A DNA stretch of 64,000 nucleotides from Pyrinomonadaceae bacterium MAG19_C2-C3. GTDB lineage: Bacteria; Acidobacteriota; Blastocatellia; Pyrinomonadales; Pyrinomonadaceae. The position numbers and the translations under genes were made by a program. The notes beneath the pieces are model-generated. The model worked only from the letters and a program-made list of their open reading frames with translations, did not search any database and was not told the DNA's origin. Below are positions 34,132-44,456 of the stretch, in pieces. Location of the stretch: positions 1 to 64,000 of the forward strand of contig JANDLT010000001.1 in NCBI GenBank assembly GCA_024330265.1, written 5' to 3'. Numbering within the stretch: the first letter of the stretch is position 1; every line of letters starts with the position of its first letter.

Positions 34132-37100
34132 TTAATCCGTCGCCGCGATTTCGAGCAATAAGCCGCGCGCGATTTCGACGATTGTTTCGATTTCCTCATC
34201 GTTTAATTCAACGCGCAATACACCGCTCGGCGCGAAACTCACGCCCGCGCGACGATTGACTAAATCCAGTAATTTCTCCGGCGCGACGCGCGCATGGTCG
34301 CCGAGTTTTATCGCCAGTCCTGAAGGCGTGCGGTCAATCGAGACGACGTTGAGACGCTCACCCGTGCGCCGCAAACGCCCGTACTCAAACAGGCGTATGA
34401 CCGACTCCGGCAGGTTTCCATAGCGGTCTTTCGTTTCGCGCAAAATCAAATCGAGCGTCGCATCATCGCGCGCCGAAGCGATGCGTTTATAGGTACGAAG
34501 CCGCTGTCCCATATCGGAAATGTAGTGTTCGGGAATCGAAACGTCCACTTGCAAATTGAGCGATACGGAAACCTCATCGGCAATCGTTTCGCCCTGAAGT
34601 TCCGCAACCGTGCGCTCAAGCATTTGCGTGTACAAATCGAATCCGAGCGCGTCCATATTGCCGGATTGTTGACCGCCGAGAAGCGAACCCGCGCCGCGTA
34701 ATTCAAGGTCTAAAGCCGCGACGCGAAAGCCCGCACCCAAGTCTGAAAACTCGCGTATCGCCGCGAGACGACGGCGCGCAATCGGCGTTAAGGTCAACTC
34801 CGAAGGAATTAAAAGATAAGCGTAGGCGCGACGATTGGAACGCCCGACGCGCCCGCGAAGTTGATAAAGTTGCGCCAGCCCGTACTGGTCTGCGCGGTTG
34901 ATAAGAATCGTGTTGGCGCGCGGAATATCAATCCCGTTTTCGATAATCGTGGTTGAGACAAGCACGTCGTATTTGTAATCAACGAAGTCGAGCATCACCT
35001 GTTCCATCTCTTGTTCGTTCATCTGCCCGTGCGCGAAAACGACGCGCGCATTCGGCACGAGGCGCGCGACAAGAGCGGCGATAGTGTCAATCGTTTCGAC
35101 GCGGTTGTGTATGAAGAAGGCTTGCCCGCCGCGCCCAAGTTCGAGTTCAACCGCCGACTTGATGACCGATTCTGAAAACTGCACGACCTGAGTATTGATT
35201 GCCAGACGGTCACGCGGCGGCGTTTCAATCACCGACATATCGCGCAATCCCATGAGTGCCATGTTGAGCGTGCGCGGTATCGGCGTCGCGCTCAAAGTTA
35301 AAACGTCAACCTTCTTTTTTAATTGCTTGAGCCGCTCTTTGTGGGCGACGCCGAAGCGTTGTTCTTCGTCCACGACGACCAGACCCAAATCACGAAAACG
35401 AACGTCTTTTGAAAGCAAGCGATGCGTGCCGATGATGATGTCAACCGCACCGTCTTCGATTTTCTTGACCGCTTCTTTCTGCTCTTTCGGGCTGCGAAAG
35501 CGCGACAGTAAATCAATCGTCACGGGGAAGGCAGCGAAGCGTGCCTTGAACGTCTCGAAGTGTTGATAGGCAAGCACCGTCGTCGGCGTCAGGACGGCGA
35601 CTTGCTTGCCGTCCATCACGGCTTTGAAGGCGGCGCGCATCGCCACTTCGGTTTTGCCGTAACCGACATCGCCGCACAGGAGTCTGTCCATCGGCAGCGT
35701 CTTTTCCATATCCGTCTTCGCGTCTTCAATCGCGGTCGCTTGGTCAACGGTTAATTGATACGGAAAGCCTTCTTCAAATTCTGCTTGCCATGGGCTGTCG
35801 GACGAGAACGCATAACCCGTGACCATCTTGCGTTCGGCGTAAAGTTTAAGAAGTTCGTCCGCCATATCGCGCATCGCACGCTTGGCTTTCGCTTTTGTTT
35901 TCTGCCAACCCAAACCGCCGAGTTTATCTAGATTAGGTTCTTGGGCTTCGGCACTCGAATACCTTTGAACGAGGTCGAGACGCTCGACGGGAACATAAAG
36001 CTTCGCGTCTTCGGCATAACTCAACAACATAAATTCGCCGCGTCGCCCTTGTAGGTTGAGGATGTTTAAGCCTAAGAATTTGGCGATGCCGTGGTCAATA
36101 TGGACGACGTAATCGCCGGGTTTGAGGTCGCGGAAATCCGAGAGAAAAGCCTGCGTGGTTGATTTACGTTTGCCGCTTTGGGCGGGCGTGGCGCGGGCGG
36201 CGCGTTGTTCAACTTGTCCTTCGATAGTGTCGTCGAACAGATTGCTTTCGGTGAAAATCGCAAGCTTCGCGCCGGGCATTTCAAACCCGCCGGAAAGCCG
36301 CCCGACGGTAATAAGCGGAGCGTGCGAATCATCACCCGAACCCGTTTCATCGAGCGGCACAAAGCGCGCACCGACTTCATAATCCGCGAGCATTTCAGCG
36401 ACGCGCCCGCCAAGTCCGGTACTCGGCATCACGAATAAAGCCTGCACGGGTTTCGATTTGGTGGTGCGCTTTAAGTCGCGCGCAAGGTCAGCGACGCGCC
36501 CGTGATAACGTCTGGTCGGTTGCACGCGCAGTTCGATTTCCGGTGCGCGTTCGGCGGCGGGAAACAGGAACATCGGCGCACTCATCGCCGTCAAGTTTTT
36601 CAACATACCGTCGCGCGCAAGGCTCATCACATCGCCCGCGTTCGCCGTGTCATCGGTATTTGAAATGGCGTTAGTTACGCGATTGTTTGTCGCGTTTGAC
36701 GAAACCGCATCGCCGCCGGACGCCGCCGCGAAGTTGTCATCGGTGAGGGCGGCGATGCGTCCCAATGTCCGCATTTCGACGCGCTGCCGTGCGTCCAAAA
36801 GTGCGCGCAACTCATCGGCTTTTAAGTAAAGTTCATCGGGAGCAACGGCGATTTCATCGGCGGCGAGCGTCTCGGTGTAACGTCTGGCGAGCGTGTCGTA
36901 AAAGTTGCGAAGGTTGTTTTCTATCTGACTCGGTTCGTCGGTGACGATGACGGCATCATCGAGATATTCAAAGACGTTCGACGTGCGCGGGTGCGAAACG
37001 CCGATGAGCCATTCCCATCCGGCGAACGTCTCGCCGTCGTCGGCATACACGGTGCGGTCTGCCAGCGTGCGCTCGAAACGCGCGTCGCTAAAGCGTTCAC

Positions 37101-37914
37101 GCGCGGCGACTGCCCACAAGCGCAAATCGTCTTTGCCAGTCGCGGTTTCGCGCATCGGCACGATTTCCATTTCCTTCAACTGCTCGATTGAAAGTTGCGT
37201 TTCGGGGTCGAACTTGCGAATCGAATCAACCGTGTCACCGAAAAATTCTACGCGCACGGGCGAGTCATGCCCGACCGACCAAATATCCACGATGCCGCCG
37301 CGCGCCGAAAAACTCCCTACGCCGCGCACAGGGTCTTCGCGCACATAACCGGAAGCGACGAGGCGTGCCACCAAATCTTCCAGCGCGAAATCTTCATCGC
37401 GTCTAAGGAACGCACCCGCGCGATTTATCTCATCGGGGCTGACCGTGCGGCGGGCGAGGGCGCGTGCGCTCAAAAGCACGATGTCGCCCGCGCGTTTGCC
37501 GCCCGCGTTGGCGTGTGCCAGCCGCCACAGAACCATCGCGCGTTCTTCAAGGGTTTCGGCGTGCGGCGACGCTCCGGCGTAAGGGTCACTCTCCGACGCG
37601 GGCAGAATCAGCACCGAAGCTTTGTCCGCCTCGCCCTTAATTGCTTCCGACCAGAAGCGCACATCGCGCTCCCATCGTTCAAGGTCACGATTGGTTTCGG
37701 TTAAGACGCCGATGCGTCGCCGCGTCGCGTGTTCGAGGGCGGCGACGACGAGGGCGCGTGCCGGTTCAGCCGTTAACCCGGCGAGCGAGACGACCCGCGC
37801 ACCGCGTTTGACTTCCGCGACCAGCTTCTTAAATTCCTTGTTCTCGAAAACACCCCGCATCGCATTCGCAACGACGCGCACCGGCGTTCTGGCTTCGATA
37901 ATTGAACTACTCAT
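34132..37914 (-). CDS. mfd: Transcription-repair coupling factor
   Basis: About 1260 residues. Mfd removes RNA polymerase stalled at DNA lesions and recruits the UvrABC excision system. N-terminal UvrB-like modules (about 30-350), CarD-like RNA polymerase interaction domain starting KPGDYVVHIDHGIAKFLG (about 600-690), RecG-like translocase with Walker A LLCGDVGYGKTEV, DEEQ box VVVDEEQRFGV, SATPIPRTL, and QLRGRVGRS. The C-terminal TRCF domain ends the protein. ATG 37914 is preferred; the 27 upstream codons ([12 protein letters not shown]) are just the TGATGAG heptamer repeat read in frame. Confidence 0.96.
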   Translation of the reverse strand: MSSSIIEARTPVRVVANAMRGVFENKEFKKLVAEVKRGARVVSLAGLTAEPARALVVAALEHATRRRIGVLTETNRDLERWERDVRFWSEAIKGEADKASVLILPASESDPYAGASPHAETLEERAMVLWRLAHANAGGKRAGDIVLLSARALARRTVSPDEINRAGAFLRRDEDFALEDLVARLVASGYVREDPVRGVGSFSARGGIVDIWSVGHDSPVRVEFFGDTVDSIRKFDPETQLSIEQLKEMEIVPMRETATGKDDLRLWAVAARERFSDARFERTLADRTVYADDGETFAGWEWLIGVSHPRTSNVFEYLDDAVIVTDEPSQIENNLRNFYDTLARRYTETLAADEIAVAPDELYLKADELRALLDARQRVEMRTLGRIAALTDDNFAAASGGDAVSSNATNNRVTNAISNTDDTANAGDVMSLARDGMLKNLTAMSAPMFLFPAAERAPEIELRVQPTRRYHGRVADLARDLKRTTKSKPVQALFVMPSTGLGGRVAEMLADYEVGARFVPLDETGSGDDSHAPLITVGRLSGGFEMPGAKLAIFTESNLFDDTIEGQVEQRAARATPAQSGKRKSTTQAFLSDFRDLKPGDYVVHIDHGIAKFLGLNILNLQGRRGEFMLLSYAEDAKLYVPVERLDLVQRYSSAEAQEPNLDKLGGLGWQKTKAKAKRAMRDMADELLKLYAERKMVTGYAFSSDSPWQAEFEEGFPYQLTVDQATAIEDAKTDMEKTLPMDRLLCGDVGYGKTEVAMRAAFKAVMDGKQVAVLTPTTVLAYQHFETFKARFAAFPVTIDLLSRFRSPKEQKEAVKKIEDGAVDIIIGTHRLLSKDVRFRDLGLVVVDEEQRFGVAHKERLKQLKKKVDVLTLSATPIPRTLNMALMGLRDMSVIETPPRDRLAINTQVVQFSESVIKSAVELELGRGGQAFFIHNRVETIDTIAALVARLVPNARVVFAHGQMNEQEMEQVMLDFVDYKYDVLVSTTIIENGIDIPRANTILINRADQYGLAQLYQLRGRVGRSNRRAYAYLLIPSELTLTPIARRRLAAIREFSDLGAGFRVAALDLELRGAGSLLGGQQSGNMDALGFDLYTQMLERTVAELQGETIADEVSVSLNLQVDVSIPEHYISDMGQRLRTYKRIASARDDATLDLILRETKDRYGNLPESVIRLFEYGRLRRTGERLNVVSIDRTPSGLAIKLGDHARVAPEKLLDLVNRRAGVSFAPSGVLRVELNDEEIETIVEIARGLLLEIAATD

Positions 37915-37917
37915 ATT

Positions 37918-38019
37918 GAGTAGTGATGAGTGATGAGTGATGAGTGATGAGTAAGAAACGCTAAGCCGCGCGGCTTTTTGTTTTCGACTCATCACTCATC
38001 ACTCATCACTCATCACTGC
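37918..38019. repeat. TGATGAG heptamer hairpin between rfaE2-type gene and mfd
   Basis: The left arm is four TGATGAG units. The right arm is four complementary ATCACTC units. The loop holds AAGCCGCGCGGCTTTTTG, itself a small hairpin with a T run. The right arm supplies the final codons (M-S-D-E-stop) of the adenylyltransferase gene. The left arm abuts the mfd start. Confidence 0.85.
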
Positions 38020-38487
38020 TTTCACTTTCTCGATAATTGATGTTGTGGATTGTCCTTCGATAAACGGAAGCGCGACGACGCGACCGCCCGCGCGCTCGAC
38101 TTCTTCGCGCCCGTGAATCTCGTCGAGTTTGTAATCGCCGCCTTTAACCAATACGTCGGGCAGGATTTCCGCGATAAGTTTGCGCGGTGAAACGTCGTCA
38201 AAAATCGTGACGTAATCAACGCACCAGAGCGCGGCGAGGATTTCAGCGCGTTCGTCTTCAGGCACGATGGGGCGATTCGAGCCTTTGATTTCGCGTGTTG
38301 ATCGGTCACTGTTAACGGCGACAAGCAACACATCACCGAGCGCACGCGCCTGTGTTAGATAGCGCGTGTGTCCGACGTGAAGGATGTCGAAACAGCCGTT
38401 CGTAAATACGATGCGCCGCACGCCGTTGGCACGCAGACTCTCGACGAGCGGCGCGACGGCGGGCAACGGAATAATCTTGCCCTTCAT
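37999..38487 (-). CDS. RfaE2-type nucleotidyltransferase (heptose 1-phosphate adenylyltransferase-like)
   Basis: About 162 residues with the cytidylyltransferase-like fold: [22 protein letters not shown] (the HxGH nucleotide-binding motif), [19 protein letters not shown] and [15 protein letters not shown]. RfaE2 (the C-terminal half of HldE) activates D-glycero-D-manno-heptose 1-phosphate with ATP to give ADP-heptose for lipopolysaccharide inner core. The kinase half RfaE1 is not in the window. ATG 38487 gives a normal N-terminus; the listed frame extends further without support. The C-terminus is repeat-derived. Confidence 0.88.
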   Translation of the reverse strand: MKGKIIPLPAVAPLVESLRANGVRRIVFTNGCFDILHVGHTRYLTQARALGDVLLVAVNSDRSTREIKGSNRPIVPEDERAEILAALWCVDYVTIFDDVSPRKLIAEILPDVLVKGGDYKLDEIHGREEVERAGGRVVALPFIEGQSTTSIIEKVKAVMSDE

Positions 38488-38667
38488 GTTCAACCAATGC
38501 AAATTTACCACGTTCCGCCGCACGCGCACCACATATAGTTTCAACTCGCCTTCCGTGTTTGCTTACATGAGCGTTCGCGCTTCATAATCCGCCTGTTCAA
38601 TTCCAATTCCGTTCCTATTTCTATTTCAAATTTTAGATTAAACATTTGAAATTTACGCGGTATCACT

Positions 38668-40623
38668 ATGTCTTTCATCGAAGAAAACGACCAGACGCAA
38701 GCCCGTCGCCAACACCTAGAGCGCATCGCCGCCATAACCGGCAATGCGTACCCGAACCGCTTCTTACGCAGCCAGGTCGTGCGCCCGCCCGAACCGGACA
38801 CGATTACGAGCGTGTTTGAAATTTACAAATATCTCACGCCGAAAACCGAAGGCAACGAGCGTGCGACGCCCGAACAACTCGAAGCCGCGAACCGCATCTT
38901 GAATGATGTCCACGTCGCACTCGCCGGACGCCTCGCCGTCCCGCCGCGCGTTATGGGCAAAGCCGCGTTCGTGCATTTGACCGACGGCGTGTCGCGCTTG
39001 CAAATCTACGTTCGCAAAGAATCAACGAAAGCCGTCGCGGGCGGCGACGATATTCATAGCGTCTTGGACGCGGGCGACGAGGCGAAAAACGACCGCCGTG
39101 AACTGGACGGTTGGGAGATGTTCAACCTGCTTGACCACGGCGATTTTATAGGCGTGCGCGGTCATCTGTTTGTGACCAAGACGGGCGAGTTATCCGTCCA
39201 CGTTGACGAGTTTGAGTTTTTAGCGAAAGCACTCGTCCCTATGCCGGACAAGGTTCACGGCATCAACGACCCCGAACTGCGCGCCCGTCGCCGCTATGCG
39301 GATTTAATCGCCGGTTCGCTCAAAGTCGAAACCGATGCCAGTGATTCCAACATCCGCGAACTGACCACGCGCCATGTCTTTGAACGCCGCGCCGCCCTCG
39401 TCCGCGCGATGCGTCATTACCTCGACGAACGCGATTACACGGAAGTCGAAACGCCGATGCTCGTACCCGTCGCAAGCGGTGCGGCGGCGCGTCCGTTCGT
39501 GACGCATCACAACGCCCTCGACATCACGCTTTACGCCCGCATCGCACCGGAACTCTACTTGAAGCGTCTTGTCGTCGGCGGCTTTGAGCGCGTCTATGAA
39601 CTCAATCGGAACTTTCGTAATGAAGGTTTATCAACGCGCCACAATCCCGAATTTACGATGCTCGAATTTTACGCCGCGTACATGGACGCGCACGACATGA
39701 TGAACACTTGCGAAGACATCTTGCGCCGGAGCATCGAAACCGCCCTTGCCGGAGACGACTTGATGACGAGTGCCGCCACTGTCATTAGGTGGGGCGACCA
39801 CACCATCAACTTCGATAAGGCGTTTGAGCGGTTGACGATGAAGCAGGCAATCGTGCGTTACTTCCCCGACGAACTGCGCGAACTCGGCGCGGAAAAATTT
39901 GAAGAATGGTGGCTCGATGATGCGGAGCGCGTGCGCCGTCTCGCGCTGTTTTTGAACGACTACGAAACACATGCTTCCGCGCCGCTCATTGAAGCCGCGC
40001 CGGATGATAAACCGACGCTTGAAGGCGCGCCGCGCGGTGCGATGCGCGACATCATCGCGGAAGCTTGGGCGCAGTACGCAAGCGGCGCGGGTGACGGGGA
40101 AGAAACCGCCGATGACCTTGAATCAAACGCCGCCGACGCCGGAACGGAAGCCGCGCGCACCGCCGGGTACGTTCAACAAATCTTCGAGATGGTCGCGGAA
40201 AGCGAACTCATTCAACCGACGTTTATCACCGATTTTCCGAAAGCCGTCTCGCCCTTAGCGAAGGCTTCGCCGCATGACGTAGGGCTTGCCGAACGCTTCG
40301 AGCTTTACATCGGCGGCATGGAAATCGCCAACGGCTTCTCCGAACTCAACGACCCTGTGGAGCAACGCGAACGCTTCGCCGGACAACAGAAGGCGCGCGA
40401 ACAGGGCGACGATGAGGCGATGGTTTTAGATGAGGATTACCTTCGCGCGCTTTCATACGGGATGCCGCCCACCGCCGGACTCGGCATCGGGATTGACCGC
40501 GTGGTGATGCTTATCACGAACCGCCGCTCGATTCGTGACGTGATTCTGTTTCCGCATCTGCGACCCGAACGAGGCATTGAAGATGCAAATCATGAAGCCG
40601 CTCACGACGATGGACGCGATTAA
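38668..40623 (+). CDS. lysS: Lysyl-tRNA synthetase, class II
   Basis: Charges tRNA-Lys. N-terminal OB-fold anticodon domain (about 60-210) followed by the class II catalytic core: motif 2 [25 protein letters not shown], and motif 3 [15 protein letters not shown] ending [11 protein letters not shown]. At 651 residues it is much longer than the usual ~500. One insertion is in the OB domain (about 125-150) and another of about 60 residues, acidic and Ala-rich, lies between motifs 2 and 3 (around 430-490). Its stop codon overlaps that of the convergent Ycf48-like gene by 3 bases (TTAA). Confidence 0.95.
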   Translation: MSFIEENDQTQARRQHLERIAAITGNAYPNRFLRSQVVRPPEPDTITSVFEIYKYLTPKTEGNERATPEQLEAANRILNDVHVALAGRLAVPPRVMGKAAFVHLTDGVSRLQIYVRKESTKAVAGGDDIHSVLDAGDEAKNDRRELDGWEMFNLLDHGDFIGVRGHLFVTKTGELSVHVDEFEFLAKALVPMPDKVHGINDPELRARRRYADLIAGSLKVETDASDSNIRELTTRHVFERRAALVRAMRHYLDERDYTEVETPMLVPVASGAAARPFVTHHNALDITLYARIAPELYLKRLVVGGFERVYELNRNFRNEGLSTRHNPEFTMLEFYAAYMDAHDMMNTCEDILRRSIETALAGDDLMTSAATVIRWGDHTINFDKAFERLTMKQAIVRYFPDELRELGAEKFEEWWLDDAERVRRLALFLNDYETHASAPLIEAAPDDKPTLEGAPRGAMRDIIAEAWAQYASGAGDGEETADDLESNAADAGTEAARTAGYVQQIFEMVAESELIQPTFITDFPKAVSPLAKASPHDVGLAERFELYIGGMEIANGFSELNDPVEQRERFAGQQKAREQGDDEAMVLDEDYLRALSYGMPPTAGLGIGIDRVVMLITNRRSIRDVILFPHLRPERGIEDANHEAAHDDGRD

Positions 40624-41717
40624 CGCGATGACAAATCGCCTGCGTCAAGCGTGATGATTGTGCCGCCGAAGCCGATTGCCCAAGCGCGCATTTGTCCGCT
40701 TGTGGTCGCGTCGCGCAGGAAGAACAAGCGTTCGAGACGTTGCGATGCGCCGCTTGGAATTGTGCGCCACGAAGCACCGCCGTCGGTCGTGTGAATCGTT
40801 GTCCCTAGTTCGCCAACTGCGAAGCCTTCGCGGGCGTTGATGAAATGAACGTCCGTCAAATTGTTCTTGGTCGGGGCGACCTGTGTTTGCCACGTCTTGC
40901 CGCCGTTATCCGTGTGAAGGATTTGCCCGCCGTCACCGACCGTCCAACCGTGCATCACGTCGGGAAACGACACGGCGCGCAATCTTACGTCGGCTATGTT
41001 TGAGGTGATGTTTTGTTCGCGCCACGTCGCGCCGCCGTCGCTTGAACGCATCAGGTAGCCGCCGATTCCGAGAAACCAAGAGTGCGCCGGAGCGACGAAC
41101 GCGGCGTCAATTAAAATTTGCTTTGTCGAGACACTCTCGCGTTGCCACGTCGCGCCACCGTCCGCAGTGCGAAACAGCGTTCCGCTTTCACCGAGCGCGA
41201 TACCGTTGGACGCATCGGAAAACATGAGGCGCGTCAAACGCACATTCGCGTTGACGTTCGTGATTTCGATTCGTCGCCACGACTCCCCGCCGTCCGTCGT
41301 CTTGAGTAAATAACCGCGCGCGTCACGCGAAGTTTTCAAATTAAATTCCGAACGGTTACACACCAGCCACCCGGTATCGCGGTCGAAAAAGAGAACATCG
41401 CGCACATCGTCCATTGTCGGCAACGCGGCTTTCCGCCATGACTCCCCGCCGTCCGTCGTCTTGAAAAGAGTGCCGTTTGCGCCCGCCGCCCATCCATTGC
41501 GCGAATCCGAGAAGTAAGCGGCATGAAACCACGCGAATGAGCCGGAAGGCTGCCGCCGCCATACCGCCGCGTTCGTCTTCGCCGCGCTTGCCGCTGTGGG
41601 TCGCGGATGCACTGCCGCCGAATCAGTGATTTGCGCGTGAACACTCACAAGCGCGCACGCCGCGAACACACACGATGCCGCGAAGCGCGAAAACAAAATT
41701 AAAGAGGTATGACGCAA
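40620..41717 (-). CDS. Ycf48-like BNR/beta-propeller secreted protein
   Basis: About 365 residues. Signal peptide-like start ([21 protein letters not shown]...HAQ), then seven or so repeats of the form [89 protein letters not shown]. This predicts a seven-bladed propeller like Ycf48/HCF136. In photosynthetic bacteria Ycf48 helps assemble photosystem II, but such proteins also occur as the last gene of exopolysaccharide/exosortase loci, as here. TTG 41717 was chosen (AAAGG upstream); upstream codons run through a heptamer repeat. Confidence 0.82.
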   Translation of the reverse strand: MRHTSLILFSRFAASCVFAACALVSVHAQITDSAAVHPRPTAASAAKTNAAVWRRQPSGSFAWFHAAYFSDSRNGWAAGANGTLFKTTDGGESWRKAALPTMDDVRDVLFFDRDTGWLVCNRSEFNLKTSRDARGYLLKTTDGGESWRRIEITNVNANVRLTRLMFSDASNGIALGESGTLFRTADGGATWQRESVSTKQILIDAAFVAPAHSWFLGIGGYLMRSSDGGATWREQNITSNIADVRLRAVSFPDVMHGWTVGDGGQILHTDNGGKTWQTQVAPTKNNLTDVHFINAREGFAVGELGTTIHTTDGGASWRTIPSGASQRLERLFFLRDATTSGQMRAWAIGFGGTIITLDAGDLSSR

Positions 41718-41731
41718 GACGAAACCTTTAG

Positions 41732-41844
41732 AAGTTAAGCAGTTGAACGAAAGGTGAAAGTCGAAGGGCGAAAGGAAAAGACCGCAGACTATTCCACCTG
41801 CTTGATACTTCCGCCCTTCGCCCTTCACCTTTCCACTTTGCTTA
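41732..41844. repeat. GAAGGGC-type heptamer hairpin
   Basis: The left arm is GAAAGGT GAAAGTC GAAGGGC GAAAGGA. The right arm is complementary (CCGCCCTTCGCCCTTCACC). It sits between the Wza-like and Ycf48-like genes, and its right edge includes the stop codon of the Wza-like gene. Confidence 0.8.
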
Positions 41845-42816
41845 AAACCCGCCTGTGAAGATGCGTGCGAAGTTGACGATAGAAAACAGTTCCGTGTATG
41901 ACTTGATTTTGCTCAGTGTATTTGAAGGCACGACGACTTGATCGCCCGGACGCAAGAAATAGTTGTCAGTGGCTTTGCCTTTTTCAATTTTGGCAAGGTC
42001 AATCCGAATCTGTTCAACCGAACCATCGGGTTTGCCGCTGACGACGAACACTTTTTTGCTGCCGTCCTTTGTCACGCCGCCCGCTTCATTAACGGCTTCG
42101 CGCACTGAAACGCGATGCGACATGATTTTCACGCCGGGTTGTCCGACATTGCCGACGACGGTGTACCGCGCTGAACCCGCTTTATCGAGTGAGACTGTGA
42201 CGCTCGGTTCGATGATGTACTCGTCATACTTCTTTTCGATGTCGCGTGCGACTTCTTCGCGCGTGCGACCAACGACGGAGATGCCGCCGCGAATGTGCGG
42301 CATCGAAATCACACCGTCCGGCGGCACGACCACGGCGGTGCGCGAGTAGCGTGGCTGCCCGAAGACTTCAATCGAAACCACGTCTTCAGGTCCGAGCCGG
42401 TAGGTACTCATAAAGCTTCGGTAGTAAGTCACGATTGCCGCGTCTTCCTCATCCGTAATATTGTCACGGTTGGGTTTCAACCGCACATCGTCGAACGCAT
42501 CCTGCTTCTTCCTTGTGGGCGGCACGTCCGTACCCAATTGGGATTCGGCATCGGTTGGCGTCGTTTGGTCACCGTTTTCTTCCGCATCGGGGGCGGCTTG
42601 CTTCACGATTTGCGGTTCGTCCACTGCCGCATCGTCCGCGACCGGGGCGGCGGGCTTCGCCGTTTGCGGCGGAGTCGCGGCGGGTCGCGCGGCTTTGTCA
42701 TCAACGGTTTTGAATTGGGCTTGAACATTTATCGTCAAACCGCCGAACATGCCCGCGAATACCAAAACAGCGATTCGCATGGTTGATGTGATGTGTGTGG
42801 ATTTCATAATTTTCAT
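41842..42816 (-). CDS. Wza-like polysaccharide export protein (poly-export and SLBB domains)
   Basis: 324 residues with signal peptide (MRIAVLVFAGMFGGLTINVQAQ) and a long acidic/Ala-rich linker (about 35-110). Then a poly-export domain (YRLGPEDVVSIEVFGQPRYSRTAVVVPPDGVISMPHIRGG...VGRTREEV) and an SLBB domain (YTVVGNVGQPGVKIMSHRVSVREAVNEAGG), ending FLRPGDQVVVPSN. It probably forms the periplasmic/outer-membrane channel for exopolysaccharide made by this locus. The linker is longer than usual. A GAGG box is closer to ideal spacing for ATG 42804 than for 42816. Confidence 0.9.
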   Translation of the reverse strand: MKIMKSTHITSTMRIAVLVFAGMFGGLTINVQAQFKTVDDKAARPAATPPQTAKPAAPVADDAAVDEPQIVKQAAPDAEENGDQTTPTDAESQLGTDVPPTRKKQDAFDDVRLKPNRDNITDEEDAAIVTYYRSFMSTYRLGPEDVVSIEVFGQPRYSRTAVVVPPDGVISMPHIRGGISVVGRTREEVARDIEKKYDEYIIEPSVTVSLDKAGSARYTVVGNVGQPGVKIMSHRVSVREAVNEAGGVTKDGSKKVFVVSGKPDGSVEQIRIDLAKIEKGKATDNYFLRPGDQVVVPSNTLSKIKSYTELFSIVNFARIFTGGF

Positions 42817-42829
42817 ACCTCTTTCGTGG

Positions 42830-42928
42830 GGTCAGGAGACGGGGGACAGGGGACGGTGAAAACACTGACATAAGTTTTGGCTATCTTCAACTGGCTTCTG
42901 TCCCCTGTCCCCCGTCTCCTGACCTCTG
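42830..42928. repeat. GGGGACA-type heptamer hairpin
   Basis: TCAGGAGACGGGGGACAGGG GACGG at left pairs with CTGTCCCCTGTCCCCCGTCT CCTGA at right. Lies between two genes of the exopolysaccharide operon. Same words as 46662-46768. Confidence 0.8.
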
Positions 42929-42931
42929 TCT

Positions 42932-44320
42932 TTATCTTGCTCCGTGTCCGAAGAGAATCGTCTTGACGGTTTCAAAGATGATGATGGCGTCAAGCATCAA
43001 GCTTTGGTTTTTTATGTAGTACAAATCGTACTGCAATTTCTGGCGCGCATCTTCGACCGTCGCGCCGTAAGGATATTTGATTTGCGCCCATCCGGTAAGT
43101 CCGGGGGCGACGAGGTGGCGTTGGTCATAGAACGGAATTTCTTCCGCGAGTTGGCGCACGAAGTGCGGGCGTTCGGGTCTGGGTCCGACGAAGTTCATAT
43201 CGCCTTTGAGGATGTTCCAGAATTGCGGAATCTCGTCAATGCGTACCTTGCGTATGAAGCGACCGACGCGCGTGACGCGCTCATCCTCCGTGCGCGCCCA
43301 AACAGGTCCGTCCTTTTCGGCATCCGCGCGCATTGAGCGAAATTTTAAGACTGTGAACGGTTTGCCGTTTAGCCCGACGCGCTCTTGAGCGTAAAGCACC
43401 GCGCCTTTGGATTCGAGTTTGATGAGAATTATCGTGATGAGACAGATGGGTAGTGAGACTATCGCGCCGATGAGAGCGACGCCTCTGTGCATCGTCATGC
43501 GCGCGATATGACTCGTGCGCGCCTGACGTTTGCGACCGGAAAAGATAAGCCACGAAGGGCGCAGCATATCGAGTTGAACGCGACCTGTGAGGCGTTCATA
43601 AAACGCCGCGCTCTCCTCAATTTGCACGCCGCCGGAGAGACTCAAGCTTAAAAGTTGGTCGGTCGGAAACTGCCCGCGCCGTTCACCCATTGCGACGATT
43701 ACGCGGTCAATGCGTTCGCGTTTGATGATGTCGCCAAGTTCGTTCGTCAAGCCAATGACGCGCGGGTTAATCAAACTTTTGCCGATGAGTCCCGGTCGGT
43801 TATCCACAAAACCGACGACGCGAAAACCCATATCACGGCGGCTGATGACTTCACGCGCAATCTCGATTGCGGCGTCGCCGCTTCCAACGACGACGAGACG
43901 TTCGCCCATTGAAGGATGTCCCATCAACCAGTGAACGGCGGCACGCCACGCGACCATTACAAATAAGGCGAGCGGCAACGCGATAAGTGCCACGCCACGA
44001 CCCAACATCAACTGCGGCACAAGGTAAAAGATGACGGCAAGCGCAATCCACGCCAAGCCCAAAGCCTGAATCAAACGCAACACGAGTTCGCGGCGGTCGT
44101 GCATTCGTGCGAAATCGTAAAGGTCGAACAGGTAAAACGCGGCGATGCAGAACACGGCGGCGAGCGCGGCTTTGAAATAGCCGTACTCGAAACGCATCTC
44201 GTACATCGCGTCGTTCGCACCAAGCCGCAGGTTGGCAGCCGCAATCATCGCCCCGAACAGCAACACGGCTTCGGCGGTGAGCAGCAATAACGTGCGAATC
44301 TTGAGGCGTGCGGAATCCAT
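42932..44320 (-). CDS. Undecaprenyl-phosphate sugar phosphotransferase (exosortase-associated EpsB/WcaJ type)
   Basis: 462 residues. Five N-terminal hydrophobic segments, a CoA-binding-like Rossmann part (RLVVVGSGDAAIEIAREVISRRDMG), a further membrane hairpin (about 280-300), then the C-terminal bacterial sugar transferase domain with KFRSMRADAEKDGPVWA, RVGRFIRKVRIDEIPQFWN and GDMNFVGPRPERP. It transfers the first sugar phosphate onto undecaprenyl phosphate, starting polysaccharide repeat-unit synthesis at the inner membrane. Its position between a tyrosine autokinase and a Wza-like gene is standard for XrtA loci. No glycosyltransferases or Wzy/Wzx are seen next to it. Confidence 0.93.
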   Translation of the reverse strand: MDSARLKIRTLLLLTAEAVLLFGAMIAAANLRLGANDAMYEMRFEYGYFKAALAAVFCIAAFYLFDLYDFARMHDRRELVLRLIQALGLAWIALAVIFYLVPQLMLGRGVALIALPLALFVMVAWRAAVHWLMGHPSMGERLVVVGSGDAAIEIAREVISRRDMGFRVVGFVDNRPGLIGKSLINPRVIGLTNELGDIIKRERIDRVIVAMGERRGQFPTDQLLSLSLSGGVQIEESAAFYERLTGRVQLDMLRPSWLIFSGRKRQARTSHIARMTMHRGVALIGAIVSLPICLITIILIKLESKGAVLYAQERVGLNGKPFTVLKFRSMRADAEKDGPVWARTEDERVTRVGRFIRKVRIDEIPQFWNILKGDMNFVGPRPERPHFVRQLAEEIPFYDQRHLVAPGLTGWAQIKYPYGATVEDARQKLQYDLYYIKNQSLMLDAIIIFETVKTILFGHGAR

Positions 44321-44328
44321 GATGGGTA

Positions 44329-44456
44329 AAAGCAGGAGTCAGGAGCCAGAAGTCAGGAGTCAGAATAAGGCAATCGAGTCATCGTTCATTGGAACAAAGA
44401 CTGAATGAATCAATCCTTCTTCATTCTGGCTTCTGACTCCTGACTTCTGGCTCCTG
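44329..44456. repeat. AGTCAGA-type heptamer hairpin overlapping the kinase 3' end
   Basis: Left arm 44329-44366 (AGCAGGAGTCAGGAGCCAGA AGTCAGGAGTCAGAAT). Right arm 44422-44456 is complementary and encodes the last residues of the tyrosine kinase. Same words as 19741/20750. Confidence 0.85.

Noticed and set aside
37915-37995. N-terminal extension of Mfd ([12 protein letters not shown]...)
   Set aside because: It is the TGATGAG heptamer repeat read in frame; the family-like N-terminus begins at ATG 37914.
41718-41828. N-terminal extension of the Ycf48-like protein
   Set aside because: Translated from a heptamer hairpin arm; a signal peptide with an upstream AAAGG starts at TTG 41717.
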